From: Talpa occidentalis
Taxonomy: Eukaryota; Chordata; Mammalia; Eulipotyphla; Talpidae
NCBI RefSeq assembly: GCF_014898055.3
Contig: NW_023601322.1
Location: 69,530,740 to 69,594,739 of the forward strand
DNA: 64,000 nucleotides
Direction: 5' to 3'
Of this stretch, positions 44,891 to 54,734 are shown piece after piece. Position 1 is the stretch's first letter; the number at the start of each line of letters is the position of its first letter. The notes beneath the pieces were generated by a model. That model had not been told where the DNA came from. It saw only the letters and a list, made by a program, of their open reading frames with translations, and ran no database searches. A program made the translations under genes and the position numbers.

Positions 44891-45159
44891 AAAAAAATGG
44901 TATTATTAGTAACAAAACTGGGTTAGGAGTAAGCACCTGTCAGAGATGTTCTATATCTTCATCTGGGTGATATATTTCACATTTAATCATATGTATCTTG
45001 TACCTCAACAACAAGAAGAATAAGAAAACCATGGGAAGTTCTTGTGAGACAGGTTGATAAAGCAAAAGGGTTCAAATTAAAAAAAAAGAAGCTTAGGTTC
45101 CACCGCCAGAGAGGTCCCAGGCATGAAACCCCCCAGGCATGGTGTCCTCCCTTCTCTAC

Positions 45160-46077
45160 ATGGCTAACAAGGAACATGTGGCATATGCCATTATCTGCTT
45201 CCTGTCCAACCAGCTGCTGTATGGGGGATTTCTGTTGACACCCAGAAGAATCTGGAAGTTGCCATCCAGTTTAGTTGACTACTTTTGGGGTGATGGTAGG
45301 AGACTTCTAGGGGTGATGGTAGGAGACTTCCAGAAATATTTGGAGTAGCTTCCAATGGCCCAGAAAATGCTAAAGGACCTGAGGAGCCCTGAATAAACCT
45401 TGCCTTTGGAGGACTCAGCCAAGGCAAAATGCCTTAGGACCAAAAGAAATGATAGGTGAAAATACAAATTTTTGAAGCTGTCACTCACATCTACAGAAAA
45501 GCTATTGAGGGCAACTAAGCCAGTGCCATCTACTTCTGTAACAGAGCCTCTGCCTACAGCAAACTGGGGAAGGATGCAAGGGTATGTGTGCCTGTGAACA
45601 AGCCTGTATAGACCTGTTCTTACAGCAAGGTTTAGGGCAGAATGGAACTGGCACATTCCAGTCTGAACAAGCACATAGGCCTGTGGCCTACTACAAGATT
45701 GCCTTATTGCTGGATCGCTACAAGGAGATGTACAAGTCTAAACTCAAGATAACAGAACTGAAACTGAGACAGGCAACCAGTCCAATGGGAGGTATTGGTA
45801 CCTCTGACTTTGCCACCCCTCTGAAGAATCCAAGTTCTTATAAACTTATAAACAATCCTCAAGTTCAACAGCTCATGTCCAAGATGACCTAGGGCAGCCA
45901 CAACCCCCGGTAGTCTCCCAGCATCATCCTCTCCCAGAATGACCTGGCCACTCTCATCCAGGTAGGTCAGCAGTTTGCTTAGCAGATGCAGCAGCAGAAT
46001 CCAAAGTTGAGAGAACAGCCCTGGAGTTAAGAATATGAACCCCAGCACCAGCAGTGAGGACAGTAGGTCCACCTGTC
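45160..46077 (+). pseudogene. SGTA: SGTA processed pseudogene
   Basis: An intronless, decayed copy of the co-chaperone SGTA (small glutamine-rich TPR protein alpha). In shifting frames it reads ANKEHVAYAIICFL (SGTA N-terminal dimerisation domain), IYFCNRASAYSKLG at about 45521-45570 (TPR), VAYYKIALLLDR and YKSKLKITELKLRQATSP (third TPR and after), NNPQVQQLMS, and NDLATLIQ...QQMQQQNP near the glutamine-rich C-terminus. Length, about 920 bases, is close to the parent coding length of about 940. Several frameshifts and stops (for example TAG in CIDL and TAG after QQFA) and the lack of introns show it is a retrocopy that does not encode the protein. SGTB is a less good match at VAYYKKAL. Probable parental 3' UTR sequence may extend to about 46200. 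Confidence 0.85.
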
Positions 46078-46295
46078 CAATGAGGACCATTGCTGATCTG
46101 TCTCTGCACCATTAGGTCTTACCCAGTAGACTGGAAGCCTTGTGTTTTGCTGTTCTCTCCCATTGGACTGCCCAAGGAAAACAAAGAAATTGGACCTGCA
46201 AATTAAGTCAGAAAAAAAATTTGCAGACTAAAATGTAGAGAAAAGGTTATCAGAGGTAAATCAGGCAGCAAATTAATAAAAACAGTCTCCCCCGT

Positions 46296-46545
46296 TTTTT
46301 TTTTTAAAGATTTATTTAGTTATACATACAAGAACTGGGGTGCAGGCCAGACATGCAAGGAGGGGGATGGGGATAAGAGGATTCACCAGAGACAGAGTGG
46401 GGAGCAGAACAGGCAGATCCACTGAAATACACTGCTGAGGGAAGCAGGAGAAGTCTGCTGCGCCATGTGGGTCAGCTATCTGGCCAGGGATAGAACTCAT
46501 GCCATAGCAGTGATAGTCTTAACCCCTTGGCCACCTGGGAGGCCC
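46296..46545 (-). mobile_element. tRNA-derived SINE
   Basis: Poly-T/AAAGATTTATTTAG tail side, GCCACCTGGGAGGCC head. Confidence 0.83.
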
Positions 46546-46568
46546 AACTCACATATGCTTTTAAAATG

Positions 46569-46838
46569 TAGGGATTCCCAGGTGGCAGAAGTGGTTAAAT
46601 CTCAGCGCTATGAAGTTATCAGCAGCCACTGAAACACTAATTCGATCCCCAGCCGGGGAGCTGTCCCACGTGGTGCAGCAGACATTTCCCGTCATACCCA
46701 CTGCTCCCCTCAGCAATGTATTTCTGTCAATCTGCCTGTTCTGCTCCCCACTCTGTCTCTGGTAAATCCGCTCACCCCCTGCACCTCTGGCCTACACCCC
46801 AGCTTTTGTATGCATAAATAAATAAATCTTTAAAATGA
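46569..46838 (+). mobile_element. tRNA-derived SINE, inverted relative to its neighbour
   Basis: Head GGGATTCCCAGGTGGCAGAAG, tail ATGCATAAATAAATAAATC leading into a GAAT microsatellite. Head-to-head with the SINE at 46296, about 23 bases apart. Confidence 0.83.
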
Positions 46839-46870
46839 ATGAATGAATGAATGAATAAATAAATAAATAT
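46839..46870. repeat. GAAT/AAAT tetranucleotide repeat
   Basis: GAATGAATGAATGAATAAAT, grown from the A-rich tail of the SINE at 46569. Confidence 0.93.
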
Positions 46871-48474
46871 AAACACCCTCCTCTTGTTAGGACCTAGCAC
46901 TGGGACCTTCTACCTGAAGGACAGAAAGCAAGAGTTGCCAGGTTGGACAAGGACAGAGCCACACCCAGCCTGCCCTCCTTCCCCAGCCAGCTGGAACCAA
47001 TGAATATCTGTGACTCCTGTGGTTGTCTTGGTCACCTTATGGGAAGCCTGTCATGATCAGGCTCAGCTTATTACATTTGCAGAGGGTGCTCCCTTTGTAT
47101 CAGCCTCCTGAGATGAAAAGGCTGAGTAGCACAGTGATGTCAGTCTGATCAATTCTCTTTCCATCAGTTCTCAGCAGTGACCTTGGAGGTGAGGTATCCT
47201 TAGGGGGACCTTACTGAGTAATAGGGATGAAGGACACTAATAAGAGGGAGTACCTAGACTGCAAGCCCCCAACGAGCAGAACTGATAACGAGGCCTCCCA
47301 TTATATCCTGAGGATATTACCTCAGGGAGATGGAATTGGACAAGCTGGCCTTTCCATTATGCAAAGAAAGGGCTTTTCAAGTAAATTTCCATTTAAGTAT
47401 GAGCTTAGATCAGGGAAGATGGGACCATAATAGCTTAGATGGTCATCACAGCTATTAAAAATACATCTTTTCCTTGTGCTTAGACTATCTTGTCATCTTC
47501 ATATTGTTCATCCCCAGAGGACTGTGATTCAACCTACCCAAATGTCTGGAAGACATGTTAATGCCTATCTGTATTTTCAACTTTCTGGTTTTTTCACATA
47601 CATGGTGGATGAAGTTTACAAGGTTGACAAAGCCCATGGGTATATCCAGAATATAAAAAAGTTGGTAGGGATAGAGGGAGTGATAGGGAGGAAGTAAAGC
47701 ACTCCACTTCCCAGTCATTCCAATGCTGTGCTTGGTGCTCTCTTCAGTTCGTCTTGTACTGCCATTCCCTGCTTAGATCCTGAGACATACATGATTCCTT
47801 TTTAATGAAAGTTTCTCCAACTGTTGTTTTTGCTGCCTGAGTACTCTTCCCCCACACTCTACCAATTTGATTCCCTCTTATTTTTCAGATCTCATCTTAA
47901 ACTTAAGGTCTTTAGGGTTAGCCTCTCCTCATTCACTCTAACCCCAGATCAGGTTAGGACCTTGCATCACTGGGTAACAAACCACCACATATTTGCTCAT
48001 GATTCTGCAGTTTTGGCTGAGTGAGGTCTTGCCAAGGGTGAGATCAGTTGTTAGGTGGAGTAGGTGCAGACTGGTCCCAGACAGCTTCTGTTATATGTCA
48101 GGAGTTTCAGGCAGAATGGTAGGAACAACTGGGGCAGCTGAATGTCTGGGACAGTAGGAGGCTAACCTTGGGTTTCCTTACCTGGTGGCTTCAGGGTAGC
48201 AAAAGAGTGGGAGTAGAAGTTCAAGGCCCCTTGAGGCTGAGGCTCAGAAATCACATAGCAATGTCACTTCCACTGCATTTTATTGGTTAAAAGAAAGTCA
48301 TAGCACAAATTCAAAGGCAAGGAAGTAGACTCACCTCTTACTATAAAATAATATTGCAAATGGGCACATAATCTGGGAATAGAAGCATTTGTGGCCATCT
48401 TTGCCTACAGACTAGCAAAGGGGGAGCTCCTGAGAATTTCCTTCACTTAACAAACTTCCTTCAAATAACAAGGT

Positions 48475-48605
48475 CCATGAGTGAAGGGATCGACTGTCTT
48501 GTTCATCACTCTATTCCCAGAATTTAGCAAATAGTGGGAGCTAAGTAAGTTGCTATTAAATGAACAGATGAATGGATGAGTGAATGAATAAAGAAATGAA
48601 AGATA
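48475..48605 (+). repeat. L2 3'-end relic
   Basis: CCATGAGTGAAGGGATCGAC and CTATTCCCAGAATTTAGCAA, followed by a degenerate GAAT tract. Confidence 0.6.
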
Positions 48606-48749
48606 AGATTCCACGAGTTCCAAAGTTGTGACAAAAGACTTTGGAGATGGTCCTGAGTTTGAGTTCCAATTCTGTCACTTCCTGGCTGTTTGAACTTACA
48701 CAAGTTGTTTAATCTCTTTGAGTTTCTTTGTTCAAAGTAAACCCCTCAT

Positions 48750-48990
48750 GGGCCACCCTATGAGAACAGCAGGTTGAGCACAGTGCTGTGGAGCTGTCTG
48801 CAGCCTCTGCAGTATGGGTTCAATTCCCAGCCGGCCAGGGAGGTTTCCACATGGCGTGGCAGACCTCTCCATCAGCAGTGCTTTTGGTCCGTCTGCCTGT
48901 TCTGCTCAACGCTCTGTCTCTGGTGAATCCTCTCACCCTCCCATGCATCTGGCCTGTACGCCAGCTATTGTATAAATTTAAAAAAAATTT
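48750..48990 (+). mobile_element. Diverged tRNA-derived SINE
   Basis: Damaged head GGGCCACCCTATGAGAACAG, good body and TATTGTATAAATTT tail. Flanks share a TAAACCCCTCAT-like repeat. Confidence 0.78.
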
Positions 48991-49249
48991 AAAAATATAA
49001 GTAACAAAATAACCCCCTCATAATTCAATCTTAGCTATGAGGGTTTCAACTCAGCATTTGTTTTCTCCTTTCCTTTGTGGCCCTCTTAGGTTTTCCTACA
49101 CATTAAGTAAAGGCTTCTAGTTTCCTTTCCCCAACTCCAAAGCACTGGAAACTGTTAAATGACTTTCAGGGCAACTGGTCCTCAGAGTTCATCCTGTAAA
49201 GGTCACCAACAATCCATTCTATATAAGCCAAGTCTCTAAAATTATTAGT

Positions 49250-49475
49250 GACTATGAACCAGTGGTTCTCAACTAAGGGTGTCTCTGCACCCCTCTTTAC
49301 CCCAAGGGACATTTGTCAATATCTGAGACATCTTTCATTACTGCAGCTTGGGGAAAGGGCATGCTAGTGGGTAGGGGAGCTAAGAGAGCTAAGCATCTTA
49401 AAATGCACAGGGTAGCCCTCTCTAGTACCAACAGAATGAACTGCTTCCAAAGATCATTAATACTAAGACCTTACT
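49250..49475 (+). mobile_element. Old hAT-type element (MER5-like)
   Basis: Begins AACCAGTGGTTCTCAACTA, continues AGGGACATTTGTCAATATC and AAAATGCACAGGGTAGCCC, close to a MER5-group hAT repeat as I recall it. The terminal inverted repeat at the right end is not clear. Confidence 0.6.
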
Positions 49476-49656
49476 GGGAACTGATTGTTCTCACTGGGTT
49501 TAGATGTAATAAATTCTTCCTAGTTGTAGTCAGTTGTTGCCCTTCTTTGTCCTCTGTTGTCTGGTAATGGCCTTTCAGTCTTCTCACCCCTAGATCACAC
49601 AGCCTTTGAGCAACAGTTTTTCTGCTTATGCAATTTGAAGACTGGGGAGGGAGGAA

Positions 49657-49675
49657 ATGGCTCCATCTACTGGCC
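49657..49675 (-). promoter_or_regulatory. Candidate CTCF core motif, reverse
   Basis: GGCTCCATCTACTGGCC is close to the reverse CTCF core (TGCCNYCTNNTGG). A single motif match is weak evidence. Confidence 0.3.
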
Positions 49676-50008
49676 ATATCTGGTATCACAGCAGGGAAGG
49701 CAATGGAATTTTTCCCAGGAAAGGACTCTGGTGGGTAGACCTTCAGTGGACTTCACACCTTAAGGGCAGCTGGAAAATGTTAGGAGGGACAGCACATGAC
49801 TAGACAAAGTTGTTACCAATTCTGTCCAGTGTGACAAGGTTGGGGTTATAGTCTAGAGTTGTATTTAGCAGTTTGAAATGTTTTCCTTTGTATTATTTTT
49901 TCAAATTGTGAAACATACATTTATATCATATTTGGTATATAGAAGTGTTATATCTAGTATACAACATATAAGTAAAGTGTGAAGAATAATCTTAAAAGAA
50001 ACATTCAT

Positions 50009-50695
50009 TGGCACATATTAAAAAAACTATCAACAACAAGTGTTGGCGAGGATGTAGAGAAAAAGAAACTCTCCTGCACTGCTGGTGGGAGTGCAAACTG
50101 GTCCAACCACTATGGAAAGCTGTGTGGAGATTCTTCAACCTGCTAAAGATGGAGCTTCCATATGACCCAGCAATTCCACCCCTAGGTATTTACCCAAAGG
50201 ACACAGAATCATTAATTCAAAAGGGCACCTGCACCCCTATGTTTATAGCAGCACTATTTACAATACCTAAGCTATGAAAACAACCCAAATGCCCAAATAT
50301 AGATGACTGGATCAAGAAGATGTGGTGTATATACACAATGGAATACTACTCAGCAATCAAAAAAAGATACTCATGCAATTTGCAGCAACATGGATGGAGC
50401 TAGAAGGGATCATGCTCAGCGAAATAAGCCAGAAAGAAAAAGAAAAATACTGGATGGTCTCACTCATAGCAGCAATTTAGAAAACCTAAATAAGGGGCTA
50501 GGAAAAAGACTAATTATAATAAAGTAAAAATCAAAATCAACAAGCAACTATAAGCCATAGACACACTACAGGAGGGAGGGTAGGAGGGATTATGGTCAAA
50601 ATAAGGGGGGTGGGAATTGTATGGGGACTATAACCAAGATGAAAAAAGCATACATTGTGCAAAAATGAAGTAAAAAATGTGTAAAATAAAATAAA
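50009..50695 (+). mobile_element. Young 5'-truncated L1 with exact 15-bp TSD
   Basis: AAAAGAAACATTCAT flanks it at 49994-50008 and 50696-50710. It carries the end of ORF2 (residues such as [15 protein letters not shown] and [14 protein letters not shown]), a 3' UTR and an A-rich tail. ORF2 part is open for 89 codons, then broken. Confidence 0.92.
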
Positions 50696-51929
50696 AAAAG
50701 AAACATTCATAATCACCCACTCAGATTAAGAAATGAAAAATTGCCAGTTCTTTAGAGGCCCCACTGATAGTTACACCAGCAGTCAGGTCTAGTTCCATCC
50801 TCCTTTTCTCCTTTCCCTTTGCTTTTTCTCCTTTCCATTCCTTCTTTTGTGAATTATTTCTTCTATTCTGCTCCTTTTACGGAATTCCTTCTTTTTTTCT
50901 CTGTTGGCACTGTGAAACTAGAGCAAGACACTGAATTCTGATGAATCAGTATCCTTATAAGAACAACTGTACCTGTCATATTGGCTTATGAGATTTAATG
51001 AGATAATGTTTATGTTGGGGTTAAATGAGCTAATCTATGTAAAACAATAGAACAGACCTTGGCATATAGGAAATGTTTTTATTTTTACGATTATTTAAAA
51101 ATCACTTCTTTTCTGATAGAAGAATTTTATGACATAATGAGAATAGACAAGAAGTATGGTTCCTTTATATACCAGCAGTGTTGCTTTATTCAAATCACTG
51201 AACACCTCTAAAATGAGGTGATGATACTGAGGTCAGTAATTTGCCCCACAGGGCTGGTGTGAGGATCAGAAGAAATGATACATAATGTATCCAGTAATTA
51301 GTTTAAATAAATGTTAAAATCTTTCCCTCCCTCTCTCCTTTTCTTCCTCTTTCTCTGACAGAATACATTTTCTTCCCATCATGGATTCTAATCCAAGATT
51401 TTATGTTTATAAAACATATTTCCCCTCCAAATCTTTGAATAAAATTGATACTTCAGAATGAAAAAAAAACCACCTTTATTTCAAGCAACCTATTCTGAGA
51501 AAATAATATTAAATATTAAAGAAAAATTCTACACAGAAATATGCTCAATATTTCATAATTTAAAGTAATAAGAAAACAAATTATAGCAATGTGACAAGAC
51601 AATTAAAACCTAAAAGATACTATTTGTATTCAATTGAATATTATATAGCTTTAAAAATTATGGCTATGATACAAGTCCACATAGGAGACTGGTTATGTGT
51701 ATTTATGGTACATCTGTATGAGTTGCCATGTGATCTTTAAGGATCTCAATATAAAAGGATTATTATTTCCTGTAATTTATTAATACAGGAAAATATTCAT
51801 AGTGAATTACCAAGTGACAGATGTGGGCAATAAAATAGTATAAAGTTATGTACACAGTGAATGAAAAAAATACAGAAACCAGTGATTTCCTGTAAGGTGG
51901 GAATTATATGCTAATGTTCTACTTGTTTA

Positions 51930-53090
51930 TTTAAGAGACTTTATTTTCAGTTCAGTTTTAGGTTTACAGCAAAAGTGAGAAAGTTTTCCCACTTACTCCC
52001 TCCCCCACATTTGCACAGTCTCCCCATTATCAATATATGGCACCAGAGTGGTACTTTTGTTACAACTGATGAACCTATACTGACACATCGTTAGCACTCA
52101 AAGTCTGTAATTTACATTAGGATTCATTCTTGGTGTTGTAAAGTCTATTGGTTTGGATAAATAATGTCATATATCCCACTGGAGTATCATATAACATTGT
52201 TTCATTGTCCTAAAAAGGATTTATGCTCTACTCACTCATCCTCCCTTTCCTCTAGGCCTTGGCAATCATTGATCTTTTTGATTCTCCAAAGTTTCCATTT
52301 TTGGAATATCATATGGTTGGCATCATACAGCATGACATCTTTTCAGAGTGTTCTTTCCCTTAGTAAAATACAATGAAGTTTCCACCATGCTTTTTTTTTT
52401 TTTAAGATTTATTTATTTATGCATACAAGAGCTGGGGCACAGGCCAGAGATGCGGGGTGGGGAGAGGACCCACCAGAGACAGAGTGTGGAGCAGAACAGG
52501 CAGACTGACGGAAATACACTGCTGAGGGGAGCAGTGGGCATGACAGGAGAGGTCTGCTGCGCCATGTGGGTTGCTCCCTGGCCGGCCGGGGATCGAACTT
52601 GTGCTGCAGAGGCTGTGGATTGCTTCATAGTGCAATGCTTAACCCCTTGAGCCACCAGGGAGGCCCCCACCATGCTTTTTTATGGTTTGATGTCTCATTT
52701 ATTTTTAGTGCTGAATAATATTCCATTATCTTGATGTAACAATTTATTTATCCTTTTATCTATTGAAGGATATCTTGGTTGCTTCCAAGTTTAGGCAATT
52801 ATGAATAAAGCTGGTATAAACATGTGTATGTATATTTTTGTGTAGATATAAGTTTTCAGTTACTTTAGGTAAATACCAAGGGATGCAATTGCTTCATTGT
52901 TTGGTAAAAGGATGTTTAATTTTATAGAAATTGCCAAGCTGTTTTCCAAAGTGTTTGCTACCATTTTGCATTCCCACAGCAGTGAATGAGAGTTCCTGTT
53001 GTTCTGCATTTGGTGTTGTCAGTGTTCTGGATTTTGGCCAATCTCATAGGTGTGTAGTGCTATATTTATTTTTCTTTATGATTGCTGTAT
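51930..53090 (-). mobile_element. Old L1 3' portion, interrupted by a SINE
   Basis: Reverse-strand L1-like sequence such as TGAATAATATTCCATTAT, CTTCCAAGTTTAGGCAATTA and GGTAAATACCAAGGGATGC. Split by the SINE at 52391-52666. Confidence 0.75.
52391..52666 (-). mobile_element. tRNA-derived SINE nested in old L1
   Basis: CCACCATGC at 52382-52390 recurs at 52667-52675, followed by the same T-run. Host is the old L1 at 51930-53090. Confidence 0.9.
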
Positions 53091-53889
53091 TCTTCAAGTC
53101 TTCTGCATCAATCACACATTATTTTTGTAATATATATGTGTTATAAAATAGAAAATTAGAAAGTTCATATAACAGCAGGATGTGTACAGGGAGGGAATGT
53201 TGGAGGAATATTGTGTAACATTACATTTTTTAAAATAATGCAAATTAATGATACTGTAAGAACGATCTTTTTTTTAATTGTAAGAAAATCTGTATGACAA
53301 TGATATCAATTTAGCTCTCCATTCATTGGGATAAATGGCTACAACTAGAATGTGTTGTTTGTAGAGAAGTACTTGCCAAAAGCATTTTTAAATTATCTCT
53401 ATTTTCTAGTTATTTAAAGACAAAACATGAAAATGATAAAATTATATACAAGTACAGTTTGATATATTAAAGGATAAAATGCAAAAATTCTAAACAACAG
53501 GTCATAAAAATATTATTTGACTATCTAGAGTACCGTAAATTACATTTCATTTTTTGTCAGAATTTACCCAATTTATAATCAGTGTAGAGAGCAGATACAT
53601 ATCATGCTTTTATTCTTCAATGATAAATTCAAAATAAAGTGCATATCACTTGGAAACATGGAAAGTAGAAGTTTGTCCTCATATGCTATATATTATTTAT
53701 ATTATGCTGTGATAAAATTGACTTTATAATGCAATCTTTAATATATACTAATCTAAGCATGCTTTACCTAAAATCACTACTATATAACACTCAAAGACAA
53801 AATGAGTCAGAGAATTCCCAAGGGAGTCGGTAAAATCACACATTACTCTGTAAAAAAAGGCTTTTGGGTTACAAATATGTAATGTTTAA

Positions 53890-54085
53890 GACAGCTGAGT
53901 TTTGGAGTAAGAGCTGGATTATAATCTGGTCTTCCTCCTTGGATATAATTTCTCCGAGCTTGTTTTCTTATCTGTAAAATTGGGGTGATGTGAACTATCA
54001 TAGAGCTGTTTTAAGGGGTAAATCAAATTATACTTGCAAAAGTGCAGAACTTGTCATAGGGTAAGCCTTCAGCACATGTTAGCTA
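53890..54085 (+). repeat. MIR relic
   Basis: GTTTTGGAGTAAGAGCTGGA and CTTATCTGTAAAATTGGGG match MIR. Confidence 0.65.
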
Positions 54086-54235
54086 CCTTTTCCCCTCCCT
54101 GAGATGAGAGGATAAAAAGACCTGGGGCTATACATCTTCCAAAAATTAAGGAAAAATCCAGCTTTATCAGGCAGTAGCACAGAATCTGCTAACCAATTAC
54201 ATTCTAGTTTTCATCCAGCCATATCACCCTAAAGT

Positions 54236-54573
54236 CCACAGCACTCTCCGGTCTGAGCCCTTTTATACCCCAACTCCCACCCACAACCTCCGGGTTCACC
54301 TTTCCCCCTCACACACTTCTTTTTGCAGCCGGAGAGAGTCAGGCTTTCCCCCCAACCCCTCTCGGGTTCTAACTTTGCCGCCCCAGCTGCTCTCGGCCAA
54401 TCGGGGATATAATTATCTGTTTCTTTCCCGACATTTAGAGGCGCTTGCTGGAAATAAGATCTCTGATTGGTTTTTCTGGAGCAAGAGTTAACCAATCATA
54501 GGCAGGATTTTTAGGTGCCGCGGGACGGCTAGTATTATCGCTGCTGATTGGCTGGAGTGGCGGAGACAGGAAA
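54236..54573 (+). promoter_or_regulatory. CDC23: CDC23 promoter with four CCAAT boxes
   Basis: A GC-rich promoter directly upstream of the CDC23 ATG. CCAAT motifs lie at 54397-54401 (+), 54466-54470 (-, ATTGG), 54492-54496 (+) and 54547-54551 (-, ATTGG). Arrays of CCAAT boxes bound by NF-Y are typical of cell-cycle gene promoters. No TATA box is evident. The transcription start probably lies between the last CCAAT box and the ATG or just upstream. Confidence 0.7.
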
Positions 54574-54734
54574 ATGGCTGCGAGCAGCTCTGTAGCTCCT
54601 GTGGCCGTGACGGCTGCTGTGGGGCAGGTCCTAGCAGCCAGCAGTGGTTTCTCAAACTTGCGGGAAATTAAAAAGCAGCTACTGCTTATCGCGGGCCTTA
54701 CCCGGGAGCGGGGCCTACTGCACAGTAGCAAATG
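54574..54734 (+). CDS. CDC23: CDC23 coding exon 1
   Basis: ATG at 54574; the donor GTGAGA starts at 54735, leaving two bases of a Trp codon. It encodes MAAS... and on to GLLHSSK. Confidence 0.95.

Larger units (their letters stand above)
24866..54230. other. GFRA3-CDC23 intergenic region
   Basis: About 29 kb with no intact protein-coding gene that I can support. It carries many SINEs, an SGTA processed pseudogene, a young L1, LTR relics, MIR/L2 relics, and several non-repetitive blocks listed separately. Unassigned stretches with nothing recognised include 27900-29580, 38670-39230, 46870-47690 and 53150-53880. Confidence 0.75.

Noticed and set aside
50008..50277. Intact gene for an L1 reverse transcriptase
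   Set aside because: Only the last part of ORF2 is present in a 5'-truncated copy; no functional L1 remains.
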